Shown here one piece after another: positions 1-8,887 of a stretch of 64,000 bases of DNA. Within the stretch, counting starts at the first letter, position 1; every line of letters begins with the position of its first letter. Both the position numbers and the translations under genes were made by a program. The DNA is from Candidatus Didemnitutus mandela (lineage in GTDB: Bacteria; Verrucomicrobiota; Verrucomicrobiia; Opitutales; Opitutaceae). Below the pieces are notes generated by a model. It searched no databases and had not been told where the DNA came from. It saw only the letters and a program-made list of their open reading frames with translations. The stretch covers positions 227,337 to 291,336 of the forward strand of contig NJAL01000005.1 of the NCBI GenBank assembly GCA_002591725.1, in the 5' to 3' direction.

Positions 1-974
1 AATAACTCTTTTTTTAACTTCGGAATCCCTTTACCGCTCAGACAGGAAATCGACAGGATCTCAGCCTTCTTGTAGCACATTTTGAATTTCTTCAAATTTG
101 CAGCCGCTGCTTCCTCGTCCATCTTGTTAGCCACAACCAGCAACGGTTTCTTCAGTAAGGCCGGATTATAGAGTTCGAGCTCATTGACCAGTTGCTTGTA
201 GTCTTCGCGGGGGTCGCGTCCGTCAGTCCCAGCCATGTCAACGATCACGAGCAGCAGCGCGCAACGCTCGATGTGACGGAGAAAACGGTGCCCCAACCCG
301 AGATTCTCACCCGCTCCGGAAATGAGTCCTGGAACGTCGGCCAGAACCAAACGATCATATTCCATCGGATAACTAACGATGCCGATCTGAGGGTGCAGCG
401 TGGTAAAGGGATATGGCGCTGTCTTTGATCGGGCATTGGTGATGGTCGTGATAAGAAAGGATTTGCCAGCGTTTGGAAAACCCACAAGACCGACGTCCGC
501 GATGCTCTTCAACTCTAGCCGGTACTCTCCTTGTTCCCCGGGCTCGCCTGGACCGGACTGCCGCGGAGCCCGATTGATCGAACTCTTGAAACGCGTGTTG
601 CCGGATCCACCCTTACCACCCTTGCAAAGTACAAACTCCTGACGATCCTCGAGGATTTCTGTCACGAAGCCGCCAGTCTCGAGATTATAAACGATGATGC
701 CGAGCGGCACACGCAAAATCGCCGGGTGACCCTCACGACCGTTGCAGTTTTTTCCCCGGCCATCTTTCCCACGCTCGGCGATCCATTGTGGTTTGTATTT
801 CAAGTCGACTAGGTTGTTTTTGTCGTTGTCACCGCGCAGGACAATATCGCCGCCCTTGCCTCCGTCGCCACCATTCGGACCACCCCAAGGATTGTATTTT
901 TCGCATCGAAAACTTACGCAGCCACAGCCGCCGTCGCCAGCCCGGACTTTGATGCTGGTCTCATCGATAAACAT
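1..974 (-). CDS. obg: GTPase Obg/CgtA, 3' end cut by window edge
   Basis: Obg is a ribosome-associated P-loop GTPase needed for large-subunit maturation and stress control. The reading frame opens at an ATG at 974 (MFIDETSIKV) and stays open to the left edge, about 324 codons, so the C-terminus is missing. The glycine-rich Obg fold is visible at residues 1-158 (GGDGGKGGDIVLRGD, CKGGKGGSGNTRF). It is followed by the G1 loop GFPNAGKS, the switch region TTLHP, the DVPGLI motif and NKMD, all in one frame. It follows ftsZ by 18 bp on the same strand and is probably transcribed with the dcw cluster. Divergent readings on the opposite strand are shadows. The assignment is certain. Only the C-terminal extension cannot be judged. 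Confidence 0.96.
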   Translation of the reverse strand, partial: MFIDETSIKVRAGDGGCGCVSFRCEKYNPWGGPNGGDGGKGGDIVLRGDNDKNNLVDLKYKPQWIAERGKDGRGKNCNGREGHPAILRVPLGIIVYNLETGGFVTEILEDRQEFVLCKGGKGGSGNTRFKSSINRAPRQSGPGEPGEQGEYRLELKSIADVGLVGFPNAGKSFLITTITNARSKTAPYPFTTLHPQIGIVSYPMEYDRLVLADVPGLISGAGENLGLGHRFLRHIERCALLLVIVDMAGTDGRDPREDYKQLVNELELYNPALLKKPLLVVANKMDEEAAAANLKKFKMCYKKAEILSISCLSGKGIPKLKKEL

Positions 975-992
975 AGGTAAGCTGCTTTTCGA

Positions 993-2294
993 TCAGGCTA
1001 TGATCTTAATCCCTTTGCGCAAGTAGGTTGGTACATCGAGGTCCTGCCCCTCGAAAAAGTTTTGGTCCGACTTGTCGAAGAAGCCGCGAACCGCCGAAGC
1101 TTCAGCACTGTTAAAATTGAATACTTCCTGCACGGTTGGCGCTGTCTTGCTTGGAGGGAGCTGTGAATCGCTCACGCGCTGGCATTCCCATTTCTCGGGA
1201 ACGACCGGCGCGGGCGGATCCGCCGTAGGAGCCTCACTGGCTAACGCCTTCACAGGTGTAGCCGGTTTTTCCGGTAGGCGTGTTGCTGGGAGCGCACGAC
1301 GCACAAAGCTTCCGCTGTGCGATTCAGCGACGCCGAGCACACAAATTTCGATCCGGTCCTGCATATCCTTGTCGACCACTGCCCCCATGATTACGTGCCC
1401 TTCGCGACCGAATTCTTCGGTTACCACGCTCATGGTCTCATTCACCAGCGAAAGACTGAGTCCGGGACCACCGGTAATGTTGACAAGCAAGCGATCCGAC
1501 TTAAAGGTGAAATCCGACTTGTGCAGCAGTGGACAGTTTTTCAACGCTTCGAGCGCTTCCGCACTGGCGTTTCTCCCCTGTCCCAGCCCGAGCCCAAACA
1601 AAGTTTTACCGCCTCGTTTCTGGAAAGCCTGCCGCAAAGTCGAAAAATCAAGATTGATTAGGCCGGTGCGCGACAACATGCTCCAAATCGATTTTATCCC
1701 CCGTCCTACCAAATCATTGGACTTGGCAAAGGCGTCGAGCATGCTTATCCGCTCCGCTCCTTCCTGCAACAGCAAGTCGTTGGCGAGTTGGATAACGGCA
1801 TGGCAACTTTCGCGTAGTCTCGCCAGCGCGTCTTCTGCTTGTTTTCGTCGGCAGCTGCCTTCGTACGTGAACGGCAGCGTGACAAAGGCGATCACTAGGG
1901 CGCCCATTTTAGCTGCGACTTCCGCGATAACCGAGGCTGCACCCGAGCCTGTGCCACCGCCAAGGCCAGCAACAAGGAAGACCAAATCGACGCCGCGCAC
2001 AAGCTCCGCGATCTTCTCGCGGTCTGCACATGCCGCCTCATAACCAAGCGCCAGATCGCCACCGGTGCTGAGGCCGCGCGTGAGCGTCGAACCGATCAAA
2101 ATCTTATTTTGTACTAGCGAGGCGTTGAGCGCCTTTAAATCGGTGTTGATTACGGCGTACTGGAGCTGGTCGATATTCTCCATCTTTAGGCGGTCGACTG
2201 CGTTGGTGCCTGCGCCTCCGATTCCGATGAGTTTGATACCAACATCGCAATGGGTGAACGCCTCGAGTTGAGGTTCGTTGAGAAAAAGGTTCAT
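993..2294 (-). CDS. ftsZ: cell division GTPase FtsZ
   Basis: This is the tubulin-like GTPase that forms the cytokinetic ring. At 433 aa it is slightly longer than the usual 350-400. The nucleotide-binding domain shows GIGGAGTNAV (25-34), NTD (50-52) and the tubulin signature GGGTGSG (112-118). The C-terminal linker is Pro/Ala-rich. The terminal conserved peptide is DVPTYLRKGIKII, the docking site for FtsA and other partners. An oddity lies in the T7 synergy loop, N214-L-D-F-S-T-L. The first catalytic acid (D216) is present, but the position equal to E. coli D212 is Thr219 instead of Asp. It lies 9 bp after ftsA and before obg, at the end of the dcw cluster. The gene is intact and surely essential. 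Confidence 0.97.
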   Translation of the reverse strand: MNLFLNEPQLEAFTHCDVGIKLIGIGGAGTNAVDRLKMENIDQLQYAVINTDLKALNASLVQNKILIGSTLTRGLSTGGDLALGYEAACADREKIAELVRGVDLVFLVAGLGGGTGSGAASVIAEVAAKMGALVIAFVTLPFTYEGSCRRKQAEDALARLRESCHAVIQLANDLLLQEGAERISMLDAFAKSNDLVGRGIKSIWSMLSRTGLINLDFSTLRQAFQKRGGKTLFGLGLGQGRNASAEALEALKNCPLLHKSDFTFKSDRLLVNITGGPGLSLSLVNETMSVVTEEFGREGHVIMGAVVDKDMQDRIEICVLGVAESHSGSFVRRALPATRLPEKPATPVKALASEAPTADPPAPVVPEKWECQRVSDSQLPPSKTAPTVQEVFNFNSAEASAVRGFFDKSDQNFFEGQDLDVPTYLRKGIKIIA

Positions 2295-2303
2295 AGAAGC
2301 GAA

Positions 2304-3518
2304 TTAAGAAAAAAAATTTTTAAGTTTGCTGAACAGACCGACTTTTCTTTGCGTCCGTGCTGGGTGCTCGCAAGCGGCACGAAGGCCGAACTGGTAGATG
2401 CCGAGAACGGTGCTGAATATCGGATCATTCAACTCGTCTTTTACCCACGAGAGTGGTTCGCAACGCCGCACCGGTAATCCGAAAACGCGGTTTGCTGCCT
2501 CATCGATGCTAGACAGTTTCGCCGCGCCACCAGTAAGCACTACACCTGCTCGGCAACGTTCGGGAGCAAACTTAAGACCGAGCTTCTTTTTCACGACTTC
2601 AAACAGCTCATGCGCGCGTGTCGCCGTGATAATTTCGATAGTGTTCTTCGAAATCTGGCGGTCGACGAAAGACATATCGTCTTTCGTCAGCCACACCTTT
2701 TCATTGCGATCGTGTGTCTGCACCATGCCGCATCCGTAACGCAGTTTCAGCATTTCCGCCTGCATCACGGTCACGCGAAGGCCGATCGAAAGGTCGTTGG
2801 TGAAATGATCGCCGCCGATAGGCAACACGCCGGTAGCGAATACATGCCCATTGCGGTAAACCACGTAATCGGTCACTCCTTTGCCGATATCAAGCACAAG
2901 CACGCCATGGAGCTGTTCTTCCTCGGTGGTGAGAAGCGAACCGCTCGCGAGCGCAGAAAGCACAAGCTCGCGGACTTTTAAGTGATAGCCGGAAACAACA
3001 TGGATATTGTCGGAAATCTTGCTCTCCTCACCATGCACTATCCAGTAGCCAACTTCGAGTCGATTACCGATATGGTGCTCAGGATTGGTAACGGAGCGGC
3101 CATCAATCCGAAAGGGGAAACGAATTGCGTGGATGTGGGAGCGACCTACAGGGAGCTCTTTTTGTTGTGCAAGCTGGCACGCGGTCGCAATGTCGAGCTG
3201 GGTAACAATGTTGTCGGCCGACTTCACGGCCAGCGAGACCTCATTGTAGAAACTGTCAATGTGGCCGCCGGTCTGGGCGAGCCATACCTCGTCGATATGG
3301 GTGCCAGCCTTCTTCTCGGCCCTCTCCAGGGCGTAATGTGTAGCCTCGCAAGCCGCCTTGTAGTCGACAACTTCGCCTTTCATGACGCCATGCGATTGTG
3401 CTAGGCCGACACCAATGATGTTGAGCGTGCGCCCACGCGAGATCTCACCCACAAGGGCGGAAACTTTCCCTGTACCGAGTTCGACGGCGCCCACAATTCT
3501 ATGAGTCTTAGAGATCAC
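2304..3518 (-). CDS. ftsA: cell division protein FtsA
   Basis: This is an actin-fold ATPase that tethers FtsZ to the inner membrane and recruits later divisome proteins. The protein is about 404 aa from a GTG at 3518 (VISKTHRIVGAVELGTGK). An ATG at 3581 would add 21 residues unlike the family and overlap ftsQ by 74 bp. The GTG start has an AAGGG-type ribosome site a few bases upstream and reduces the overlap with ftsQ to 11 bp. Visible features are phosphate 1 (VELGTGKV), phosphate 2 (LVLDIGKGVTDYVVY) and the adenosine motif (VLTGGAAKL). A C-terminal amphipathic helix (GLFSKLKNFFS) serves as the membrane-targeting sequence. Gene order ftsQ-ftsA-ftsZ is classical. Only the exact start is uncertain. 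Confidence 0.94.
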   Translation of the reverse strand: MISKTHRIVGAVELGTGKVSALVGEISRGRTLNIIGVGLAQSHGVMKGEVVDYKAACEATHYALERAEKKAGTHIDEVWLAQTGGHIDSFYNEVSLAVKSADNIVTQLDIATACQLAQQKELPVGRSHIHAIRFPFRIDGRSVTNPEHHIGNRLEVGYWIVHGEESKISDNIHVVSGYHLKVRELVLSALASGSLLTTEEEQLHGVLVLDIGKGVTDYVVYRNGHVFATGVLPIGGDHFTNDLSIGLRVTVMQAEMLKLRYGCGMVQTHDRNEKVWLTKDDMSFVDRQISKNTIEIITATRAHELFEVVKKKLGLKFAPERCRAGVVLTGGAAKLSSIDEAANRVFGLPVRRCEPLSWVKDELNDPIFSTVLGIYQFGLRAACEHPARTQRKVGLFSKLKNFFS

Positions 3519-4500
3519 GTTTCCCTTTTTTTCGTCTTTTAGAAGCGGCAGCTTGAAATGGGTGGGAGACACGCTTATCATTCTTTTTAATCTCGTTAGG
3601 TGTCTGTGTCATCCGCACAATAGCCTCGATGCCGAGAGCCAAGTTAACCGACTCCACAGATGCCGAAGATACCTGCTTTGTAATACCGATAATGTAGTTC
3701 AACTGCGCAAGCTGTTTGAAGAAATTTTCTTTGCTGGAAAAAATGGTCTCTGGGGTATCGCGCGACTTTACAAAAATCTCATCGCGAGTCGCGAAGTTCG
3801 CCAGCGATACCACTACCGAGTCGCGATAGAGATGCGGAGCGTACAGCTTCGCTATAGTAAAAAGCTCCGCAACCGCGTTCATCCCAACGATCGGCTCATA
3901 CCCTTTATCCGTTGCTGTGATATGCACGCCATCGAGCCACGGCAGCGATGCGAAAAGCGAGCAGCTGTAGTTGAGGCCGGCATAAATCGTGCCATCTTTC
4001 GCCACGAACAATTGCTCTATTTTGCCCGACCCATTTTGTACCTGGAGCCGGGCCACGGGAGTGCGCTCCTGTAGGGAAACGACAAGCAAATCCGGAAAAC
4101 TGCGGGTGAGCACTGATGTGCGCACTTGGTCGAATCCGAGCAATCGCTCCCGCAACGACACCAAATCGAGCGCCATCATGGATATTTTTTCCGGCAACGC
4201 TAAGGTCTGTTTTACCCACTCTTTGGTCAGCGTGCCATTGGTCACTATGAAAATATCGCGCACAGGCTCGCTGCTTATCACCGAAGCCAACGCCCTCCGG
4301 TTATTTGTCCAGAGGTAAATAAACACCACTCCGCCCAAGACCGCCGTGCCAAGAGCCGTGCTGATCAGGACCGTTTTGCAAAAAAACCACAGCTTTCTGC
4401 GGCGGCCGCGTTTCGACATGGCGCGCAGCTTCACTTTCTGGCAGGTTTTCCGCCAGGAGCTGTCTCCCACAGCGCTTGGCGTTGGAGTAGCGACACTCAT
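3508..4500 (-). CDS. ftsQ: cell division protein FtsQ/DivIB
   Basis: This is a bitopic divisome protein linking FtsA/FtsZ to FtsB-FtsL and FtsI. It has 330 aa. A basic cytoplasmic tail (RGRRRK) is followed by one membrane helix at about residues 40-66. A POTRA domain (about 80-150) includes the typical pattern of hydrophobic strand, 'RSFPDLLVVSLQERTPVARL' and a FtsQ-type beta domain after it. The C-terminal tail is basic (ASKRRKKGKR). It starts 3 bp downstream of ddl and overlaps ftsA. Sequence conservation in this family is low, so the identity rests on the POTRA signature plus its place between ddl and ftsA. Confidence 0.9.
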   Translation of the reverse strand: MSVATPTPSAVGDSSWRKTCQKVKLRAMSKRGRRRKLWFFCKTVLISTALGTAVLGGVVFIYLWTNNRRALASVISSEPVRDIFIVTNGTLTKEWVKQTLALPEKISMMALDLVSLRERLLGFDQVRTSVLTRSFPDLLVVSLQERTPVARLQVQNGSGKIEQLFVAKDGTIYAGLNYSCSLFASLPWLDGVHITATDKGYEPIVGMNAVAELFTIAKLYAPHLYRDSVVVSLANFATRDEIFVKSRDTPETIFSSKENFFKQLAQLNYIIGITKQVSSASVESVNLALGIEAIVRMTQTPNEIKKNDKRVSHPFQAAASKRRKKGKRDL

Positions 4501-4503
4501 GTC

Positions 4504-5442
4504 TTACTTTCGTGCGGCTTGAAAACGTTGAAATGCGAGCGCGACCAGCTCGCGACACAACGCATTGAAGTTTAACCCTACACAGCGAGCGCTCATCGGC
4601 AGCAAGCTCATTTCCTTCATTCCAGGGAGGGTGTTGATTTCGAGAAAATAAAGTTCTCCTTCCGTGGAAAGTATGAAGTCAGCGCGCGCATAGTCACGAC
4701 AACCGCACGCGACGAAGGCCAGCTTGGCGAGTTGTCGGACTTCTGTTGTGACTTTCGTCGAGAGCTGCGCCGGGGCGTGATATTCTGTGAACCCTTTGGT
4801 GTATTTGCTCGTGTAGTCAAAAACGCCTGATTTTGGAGCAATTTCCACGATGCCCATGGGGCGACCACCGAGGATACCAACCGTCAATTCGCGCCCGACG
4901 ATTTTCTTTTCGACCACCCATTCGCCCTCAGACAGGATAGAAAATGCTGTTTCGAGTTGCACCTGCGACCCGATCATTTGTAAGCCGACGCTGCTTCCCT
5001 GTTTGTTGGGCTTGAGCACCACCTGTTCACCCAAATTACGCACGAGGTCGATAACCGCTGGTTTTCCCGTGGTATGGAAAAAACAGCCTGGCGCCACACG
5101 CACTCCTACGGTGGAAACAGTCTGGCGGGTACTCCATTTATTAAAACAGAGCTCGCTTGCCCGTGCATCGGCACTGGCGTAGCTGAACCCGCCTGCATCG
5201 AGTAGGCGTTGCAAACCGCCATCCTCACCAAAGGTTCCGGGCTGCACAATGCAGACGACATGCTCTGCGGGGTCGAGACCATCAGGAAGTTGATCCTCAT
5301 CCAACACGAAGAGGCGTGTAGGATGAGCAAACGCCATCGCCTGCGCCACCGCTTTGCTCGACGCTAGCGAAACATCACGTTCTGCCGAGGTTCCTCCGCA
5401 TAAAACCGCCACTAGGGGTTCTTTCACAGCAATTCCTTCCAT
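4504..5442 (-). CDS. ddl: D-alanine--D-alanine ligase
   Basis: This ATP-grasp ligase makes the D-Ala-D-Ala dipeptide that MurF adds to the peptidoglycan precursor. It has 312 aa, the normal length for DdlB. Visible motifs are the N-terminal VLCGGTSAERDVSL, the ATP-grasp lysines in VVLKPNKQGSSVGL, the metal-binding FLEINTLPGM, and SLLPM near the C-terminus. The ATG at 5442 lies inside the 3' end of murC-murB (19 bp overlap), which suggests translational coupling. It is followed 3 bp later by ftsQ. It is intact and no key residue is missing. Confidence 0.96.
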   Translation of the reverse strand: MEGIAVKEPLVAVLCGGTSAERDVSLASSKAVAQAMAFAHPTRLFVLDEDQLPDGLDPAEHVVCIVQPGTFGEDGGLQRLLDAGGFSYASADARASELCFNKWSTRQTVSTVGVRVAPGCFFHTTGKPAVIDLVRNLGEQVVLKPNKQGSSVGLQMIGSQVQLETAFSILSEGEWVVEKKIVGRELTVGILGGRPMGIVEIAPKSGVFDYTSKYTKGFTEYHAPAQLSTKVTTEVRQLAKLAFVACGCRDYARADFILSTEGELYFLEINTLPGMKEMSLLPMSARCVGLNFNALCRELVALAFQRFQAARK

Positions 5443-7751
5443 TCTTTACCAAAGAGTAAAATCTCCGGTTCTAGCTCGATACCGCATGCCGCCTTCGCCC
5501 GTTTTCGAATCTTCTGGATAAACACCATAATGTCTGCACTCGTAGCGTGGCCGCGATTCACAATAAAATTCCCGTGCACGGAGGAGACTTCAGCATCGCC
5601 CACCCGCTCGCCTTTCAAACCAAGTTCATCAATCAGGCGGCCGGCCGACATAGTGGCCGGATTTTTAAAAATGCAACCCGCGCTTGGCTCACGCGGCTGC
5701 GATCCCATTCGCCATTTCTGATAAACTTCGATCTTGCGCTTCACTTCATCGCTCGCCACCTGCGCCGCAGGCCGCAGGAAAGCACCGGTCGCAATCGCGT
5801 TTTCCAACTCGAAGCAACACCGATAGACCACGCGCATTTCGGCGTTCTTTTTAACCTGTTTCTCGCCCGTAAATGTAAGAAGATGAACCTCGTCCACAAC
5901 ATCGAACGTCCAGCTACCCATTGCGCCCGCGTTCATCCGTAGCGCACCACCGAGCGACCCGGGAATACCCTCGAGAAATTCGAAGCCGCTAAATCCTGCT
6001 TTTGCCGCAAGACCACATAAATTTTTTAGCCGTAACCCAGCGCCCGCCCAAAGACGACCGTCCGGCTGAAGTTCAAAGGCCTGCCATGAGGGATGCGCAA
6101 GACAGATAACGAGGCCGTCTACGCCTTCGTCTGGTACCAGTAGGTTCGATCCGCGGCCGAGTATGAACACCGATAGCTCGTGCGCATACGCCTCGCGCAA
6201 AAGAACTTGTAGATCGGTTTCGCTCGCCGGCTCCGCATAAGCCCGAGCCGGGCCGCCGATACGAATGGTGGTTTTGGGCGCTAGGGGCTCGCGCATAGTG
6301 AGCTTCGTCGTCACTGACAGTCGCATCTGCAGATCTCCGACGAATTGACGCCATATAGCATCGCGCTGGGCGGCCCGCTGTAACGTCGCCGCAAAATCAT
6401 GTGCGAACTCTCCGATGTCCCCAGCTCCGACAAAAACCAGTGTGTCGCCCGGTTGTAATGTGCCGCTCAGCGCCCTCGCCGTGCCCGACCGATCGCCCGG
6501 TAGGTAAGTAATAGGTTGGCCGTAACCGGATTTTTTTAGCTCGATGTAAATATCCGTTGTAGTACCGCCCGTCACGGGCGGCTCGCCCGCCGAATAGACA
6601 TCGAGCAGGAAAAGCAAATCCGCCGGCGCAAGAGCAGCTGCGAGCTCAGCCTTGAATTGCACTGTGCGTGTATAGCGGTGCGGCTGGAATACCGCCACAA
6701 GCCGTTTTGCACCCACCTCAAAGCTGCTCAGTAAGGCGCGAACTTCCGTTGGGTGATGTGCGTAATCTTCGACTACCGTAATATCAGGCGAGGCATAGAG
6801 ATAGGTCTGGCGCCGTTGCACACCGGGAAAATACGTTAACGCCTTGCGCGCAAGACGGGCGCCCAGCGTCTGCGCCACAGCCAATGCAGCGGCGGCATTC
6901 GCAGCATTGAAGGCACCAAGTGCTCGTACGCTAACTTCACCAAGCGTGAAGCTGCCACTAAGCCGTAGTGTTTGCAACGGCGATACTTCAACGGCGATTT
7001 GAAATTCGAAATCGCCGGTACGCCCAAACGTCCGAACCTTTCCGGCTATCGCACATTTCTGCACCAGCCGTGTCGAAACCGGACATGCATCGTTCACAAA
7101 AATAAGCCGATGTGTGCGGGAAAAAAACGCGGCGAATTCTGTCTCGATCGCCTCGCGGGTAGTGTAACGGTCGGCGTGATCCCAGTCGAGATTCACTGCA
7201 AGAGTGATCTCCGGAGAAAAACCGCCAATAGTCCCGTCGCTTTCGTCGATCTCGGCGACTAGCCAATCACTTTTAGTGACCCGTGCTGGCGGAATGAGAT
7301 TGCCCTCGAAGAGGCCACCGAGAATCCAGCTGCACTTGAAATTTGCTTGTTGGAGCGCCGCGACCAGCATCGCTGTCGTCGTGGTCTTTCCGTGCGAACC
7401 CACGATCGCGACTAGTTTTTTCCAACGGGCTAGTTCCGCTAGCATCTCGCCCCGGCGCAGGGTAGGAACGCCAGCGCCAGCCAGGCGGCGCCGGGCTGGG
7501 TGCGACTCACCCAGTGCAGAAGAATAGACCGCAAGACCAGCGTCCGCTGAGAGCGCTTCAACACTACCGAGTTTAATTCCAGCCTTTTCCAAAAGCTCAC
7601 GCGCAGCCGGGTTCCAATGATCATCTTCGGCACTAACAACAAAACCGAGTTCGGCTAGATAAAGGCCAAGCGGCATCATACCCATACCACTGGCACCGAG
7701 CAAGTGCACCCGTCGCACTGTACGGCCGGAAATGGTTGGCTGTTCGTTCAT
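5424..7751 (-). CDS. murC-murB: MurC-MurB fusion (UDP-MurNAc--L-Ala ligase / UDP-MurNAc reductase)
   Basis: A single 775-residue frame carries two cytoplasmic peptidoglycan enzymes. Residues 1 to about 455 are MurC, the ATP-dependent ligase adding L-Ala to UDP-MurNAc. It shows a Rossmann start (GASGMGMMPL), the ATP loop GSHGKTTTTAM and the Mur central and C-terminal domains (YAHHPTE, FQPHRYTR). Residues about 470-775 are MurB, the FAD/NADPH enolpyruvyl reductase that acts just before MurC. It shows IRIGGPARAY, LGRGSNLLV, EGIPGSLGGALRMNAG and the C-terminal PEILLFG. The proton-donor position, usually Ser in GS(V/F)FKNP, is Cys693 in AGCIFKNP. A MurB/MurC fusion is established for Verrucomicrobium spinosum, which supports the taxonomic call. 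ATGA overlap with murG; ddl overlaps its end. Confidence 0.96.
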   Translation of the reverse strand: MNEQPTISGRTVRRVHLLGASGMGMMPLGLYLAELGFVVSAEDDHWNPAARELLEKAGIKLGSVEALSADAGLAVYSSALGESHPARRRLAGAGVPTLRRGEMLAELARWKKLVAIVGSHGKTTTTAMLVAALQQANFKCSWILGGLFEGNLIPPARVTKSDWLVAEIDESDGTIGGFSPEITLAVNLDWDHADRYTTREAIETEFAAFFSRTHRLIFVNDACPVSTRLVQKCAIAGKVRTFGRTGDFEFQIAVEVSPLQTLRLSGSFTLGEVSVRALGAFNAANAAAALAVAQTLGARLARKALTYFPGVQRRQTYLYASPDITVVEDYAHHPTEVRALLSSFEVGAKRLVAVFQPHRYTRTVQFKAELAAALAPADLLFLLDVYSAGEPPVTGGTTTDIYIELKKSGYGQPITYLPGDRSGTARALSGTLQPGDTLVFVGAGDIGEFAHDFAATLQRAAQRDAIWRQFVGDLQMRLSVTTKLTMREPLAPKTTIRIGGPARAYAEPASETDLQVLLREAYAHELSVFILGRGSNLLVPDEGVDGLVICLAHPSWQAFELQPDGRLWAGAGLRLKNLCGLAAKAGFSGFEFLEGIPGSLGGALRMNAGAMGSWTFDVVDEVHLLTFTGEKQVKKNAEMRVVYRCCFELENAIATGAFLRPAAQVASDEVKRKIEVYQKWRMGSQPREPSAGCIFKNPATMSAGRLIDELGLKGERVGDAEVSSVHGNFIVNRGHATSADIMVFIQKIRKRAKAACGIELEPEILLFGKEWKELL

Positions 7752-8887
7752 GCCTCCTTCGATTGCGCTGGTGTATACCGGCGGTGGTGCACCAACGGTA
7801 GCTTCTGTGCGAGCGCCTCGAGATCGCTGACGAGAATCTCAATCGTGTCCTCGCGTGCCATCCTGTGCAGGTTGTCTCGAAATTTGTTTAATAGCCAGTC
7901 GTTGGAAAGCACATCTAACACCTCCTGTTGTAACAGCGACAGTGTGGATTGGTCGACGGCAATGCCGCCACCCTGTTGCTCGAAATTGCGAGCATTTGCC
8001 CACTGGTGATTGTCCGCTGCCGTGGGCAGCGGCACAAGAATCGCGGGCGTTTCACAGCGAATGAGTTCCGCGATGGTGCCGGCTCCGGCGCGGCTGACAG
8101 CCAAGTCGGCCGCTGAAAGTAATGTGCCCACACGGTCGGAAAACGACTCGCGCCACGCTCGTACAGTATTGCCGTTTCGCGAACGAAACTCGCGCACGCC
8201 ATCGGCACCCTTGCCCAAGCCTGTCACGCACCAGAGCTGCACTTCCTCGCAAGCAAAGGTTTCAGCGCTCATCTCGAACCAGTCGTTCAACGAACCCGAG
8301 CCTTGACTTCCACCGAGCACAACGAGAAGTTTTTGACTCGGGTCAACGCCAAGCACAGCACGCGCCTCGAACTTCGGCAGGCGACGCACCGTGCTGCGTA
8401 CCGGAAGTCCGACATGACGCGACGTCAAGCCACGCTGGCTGCCTAGCCGCACGCCGGGCGGAAGGTAGAGGAGATTTGCAAAACGGGCGAGCAGCCGGAT
8501 CGCTCGACCCGGAACCCGGTTGGCTTCATGCAACACTATGGGAATGTTTACCAACCATCCTGCCAATACGACAGCGGCGTTGGTGAAGGCACCAAAACCA
8601 ACGATGACATCGAACCGCCATACACGGAAAAATTTGAGGCTAAAAAACAACCCCTGGGCCTGCCGCCAGTGAAAGCGCAACTGTACATCCGGCCGCCAGC
8701 CAAAGGATGCGCTCGGCACGCACACAGTTTTTAATTTTGGATATTGTTCGACAAAGCGCGCATCAACCCTTTTCTGACTGATGAAAAGGATCGCCTCGTG
8801 GCCACGCGCGAGCAGTGTTTCGGCTAAGGCGATTCCGGGCGCGAGGTGTCCACCGGTGCCACCACAGGCAATCAGAAATCGGCTCAT
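7748..8887 (-). CDS. murG: UDP-GlcNAc:lipid I GlcNAc transferase MurG
   Basis: This is a membrane-associated GT28 glycosyltransferase that converts lipid I to lipid II. It has 379 aa from the ATG at 8887 (MSRFLIACGGTGGHLAPG), whose last bases form an ATGA overlap with the ftsW stop. An upstream in-frame start at 8941 would only add residues from within ftsW. Visible are the N-terminal glycine loop GTGGHL, the second loop VLGGSQGSGSLNDW, and the UDP-GlcNAc site SRAGAGTIAEL...PAILVPLPTAADNHQ. It is followed by an ATGA overlap with murC-murB. The gene is intact. Confidence 0.96.
   Translation of the reverse strand: MSRFLIACGGTGGHLAPGIALAETLLARGHEAILFISQKRVDARFVEQYPKLKTVCVPSASFGWRPDVQLRFHWRQAQGLFFSLKFFRVWRFDVIVGFGAFTNAAVVLAGWLVNIPIVLHEANRVPGRAIRLLARFANLLYLPPGVRLGSQRGLTSRHVGLPVRSTVRRLPKFEARAVLGVDPSQKLLVVLGGSQGSGSLNDWFEMSAETFACEEVQLWCVTGLGKGADGVREFRSRNGNTVRAWRESFSDRVGTLLSAADLAVSRAGAGTIAELIRCETPAILVPLPTAADNHQWANARNFEQQGGGIAVDQSTLSLLQQEVLDVLSNDWLLNKFRDNLHRMAREDTIEILVSDLEALAQKLPLVHHRRYTPAQSKEA

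Noticed and set aside
1072..2043. 323-codon plus-strand open frame opposite ftsZ
   Set aside because: It is antisense to the intact ftsZ gene, has no family character and is explained by codon bias of ftsZ.
3519..3581. Upstream ATG for FtsA
   Set aside because: It adds 21 residues without similarity and overlaps ftsQ by 74 bp. The GTG at 3518 fits better.
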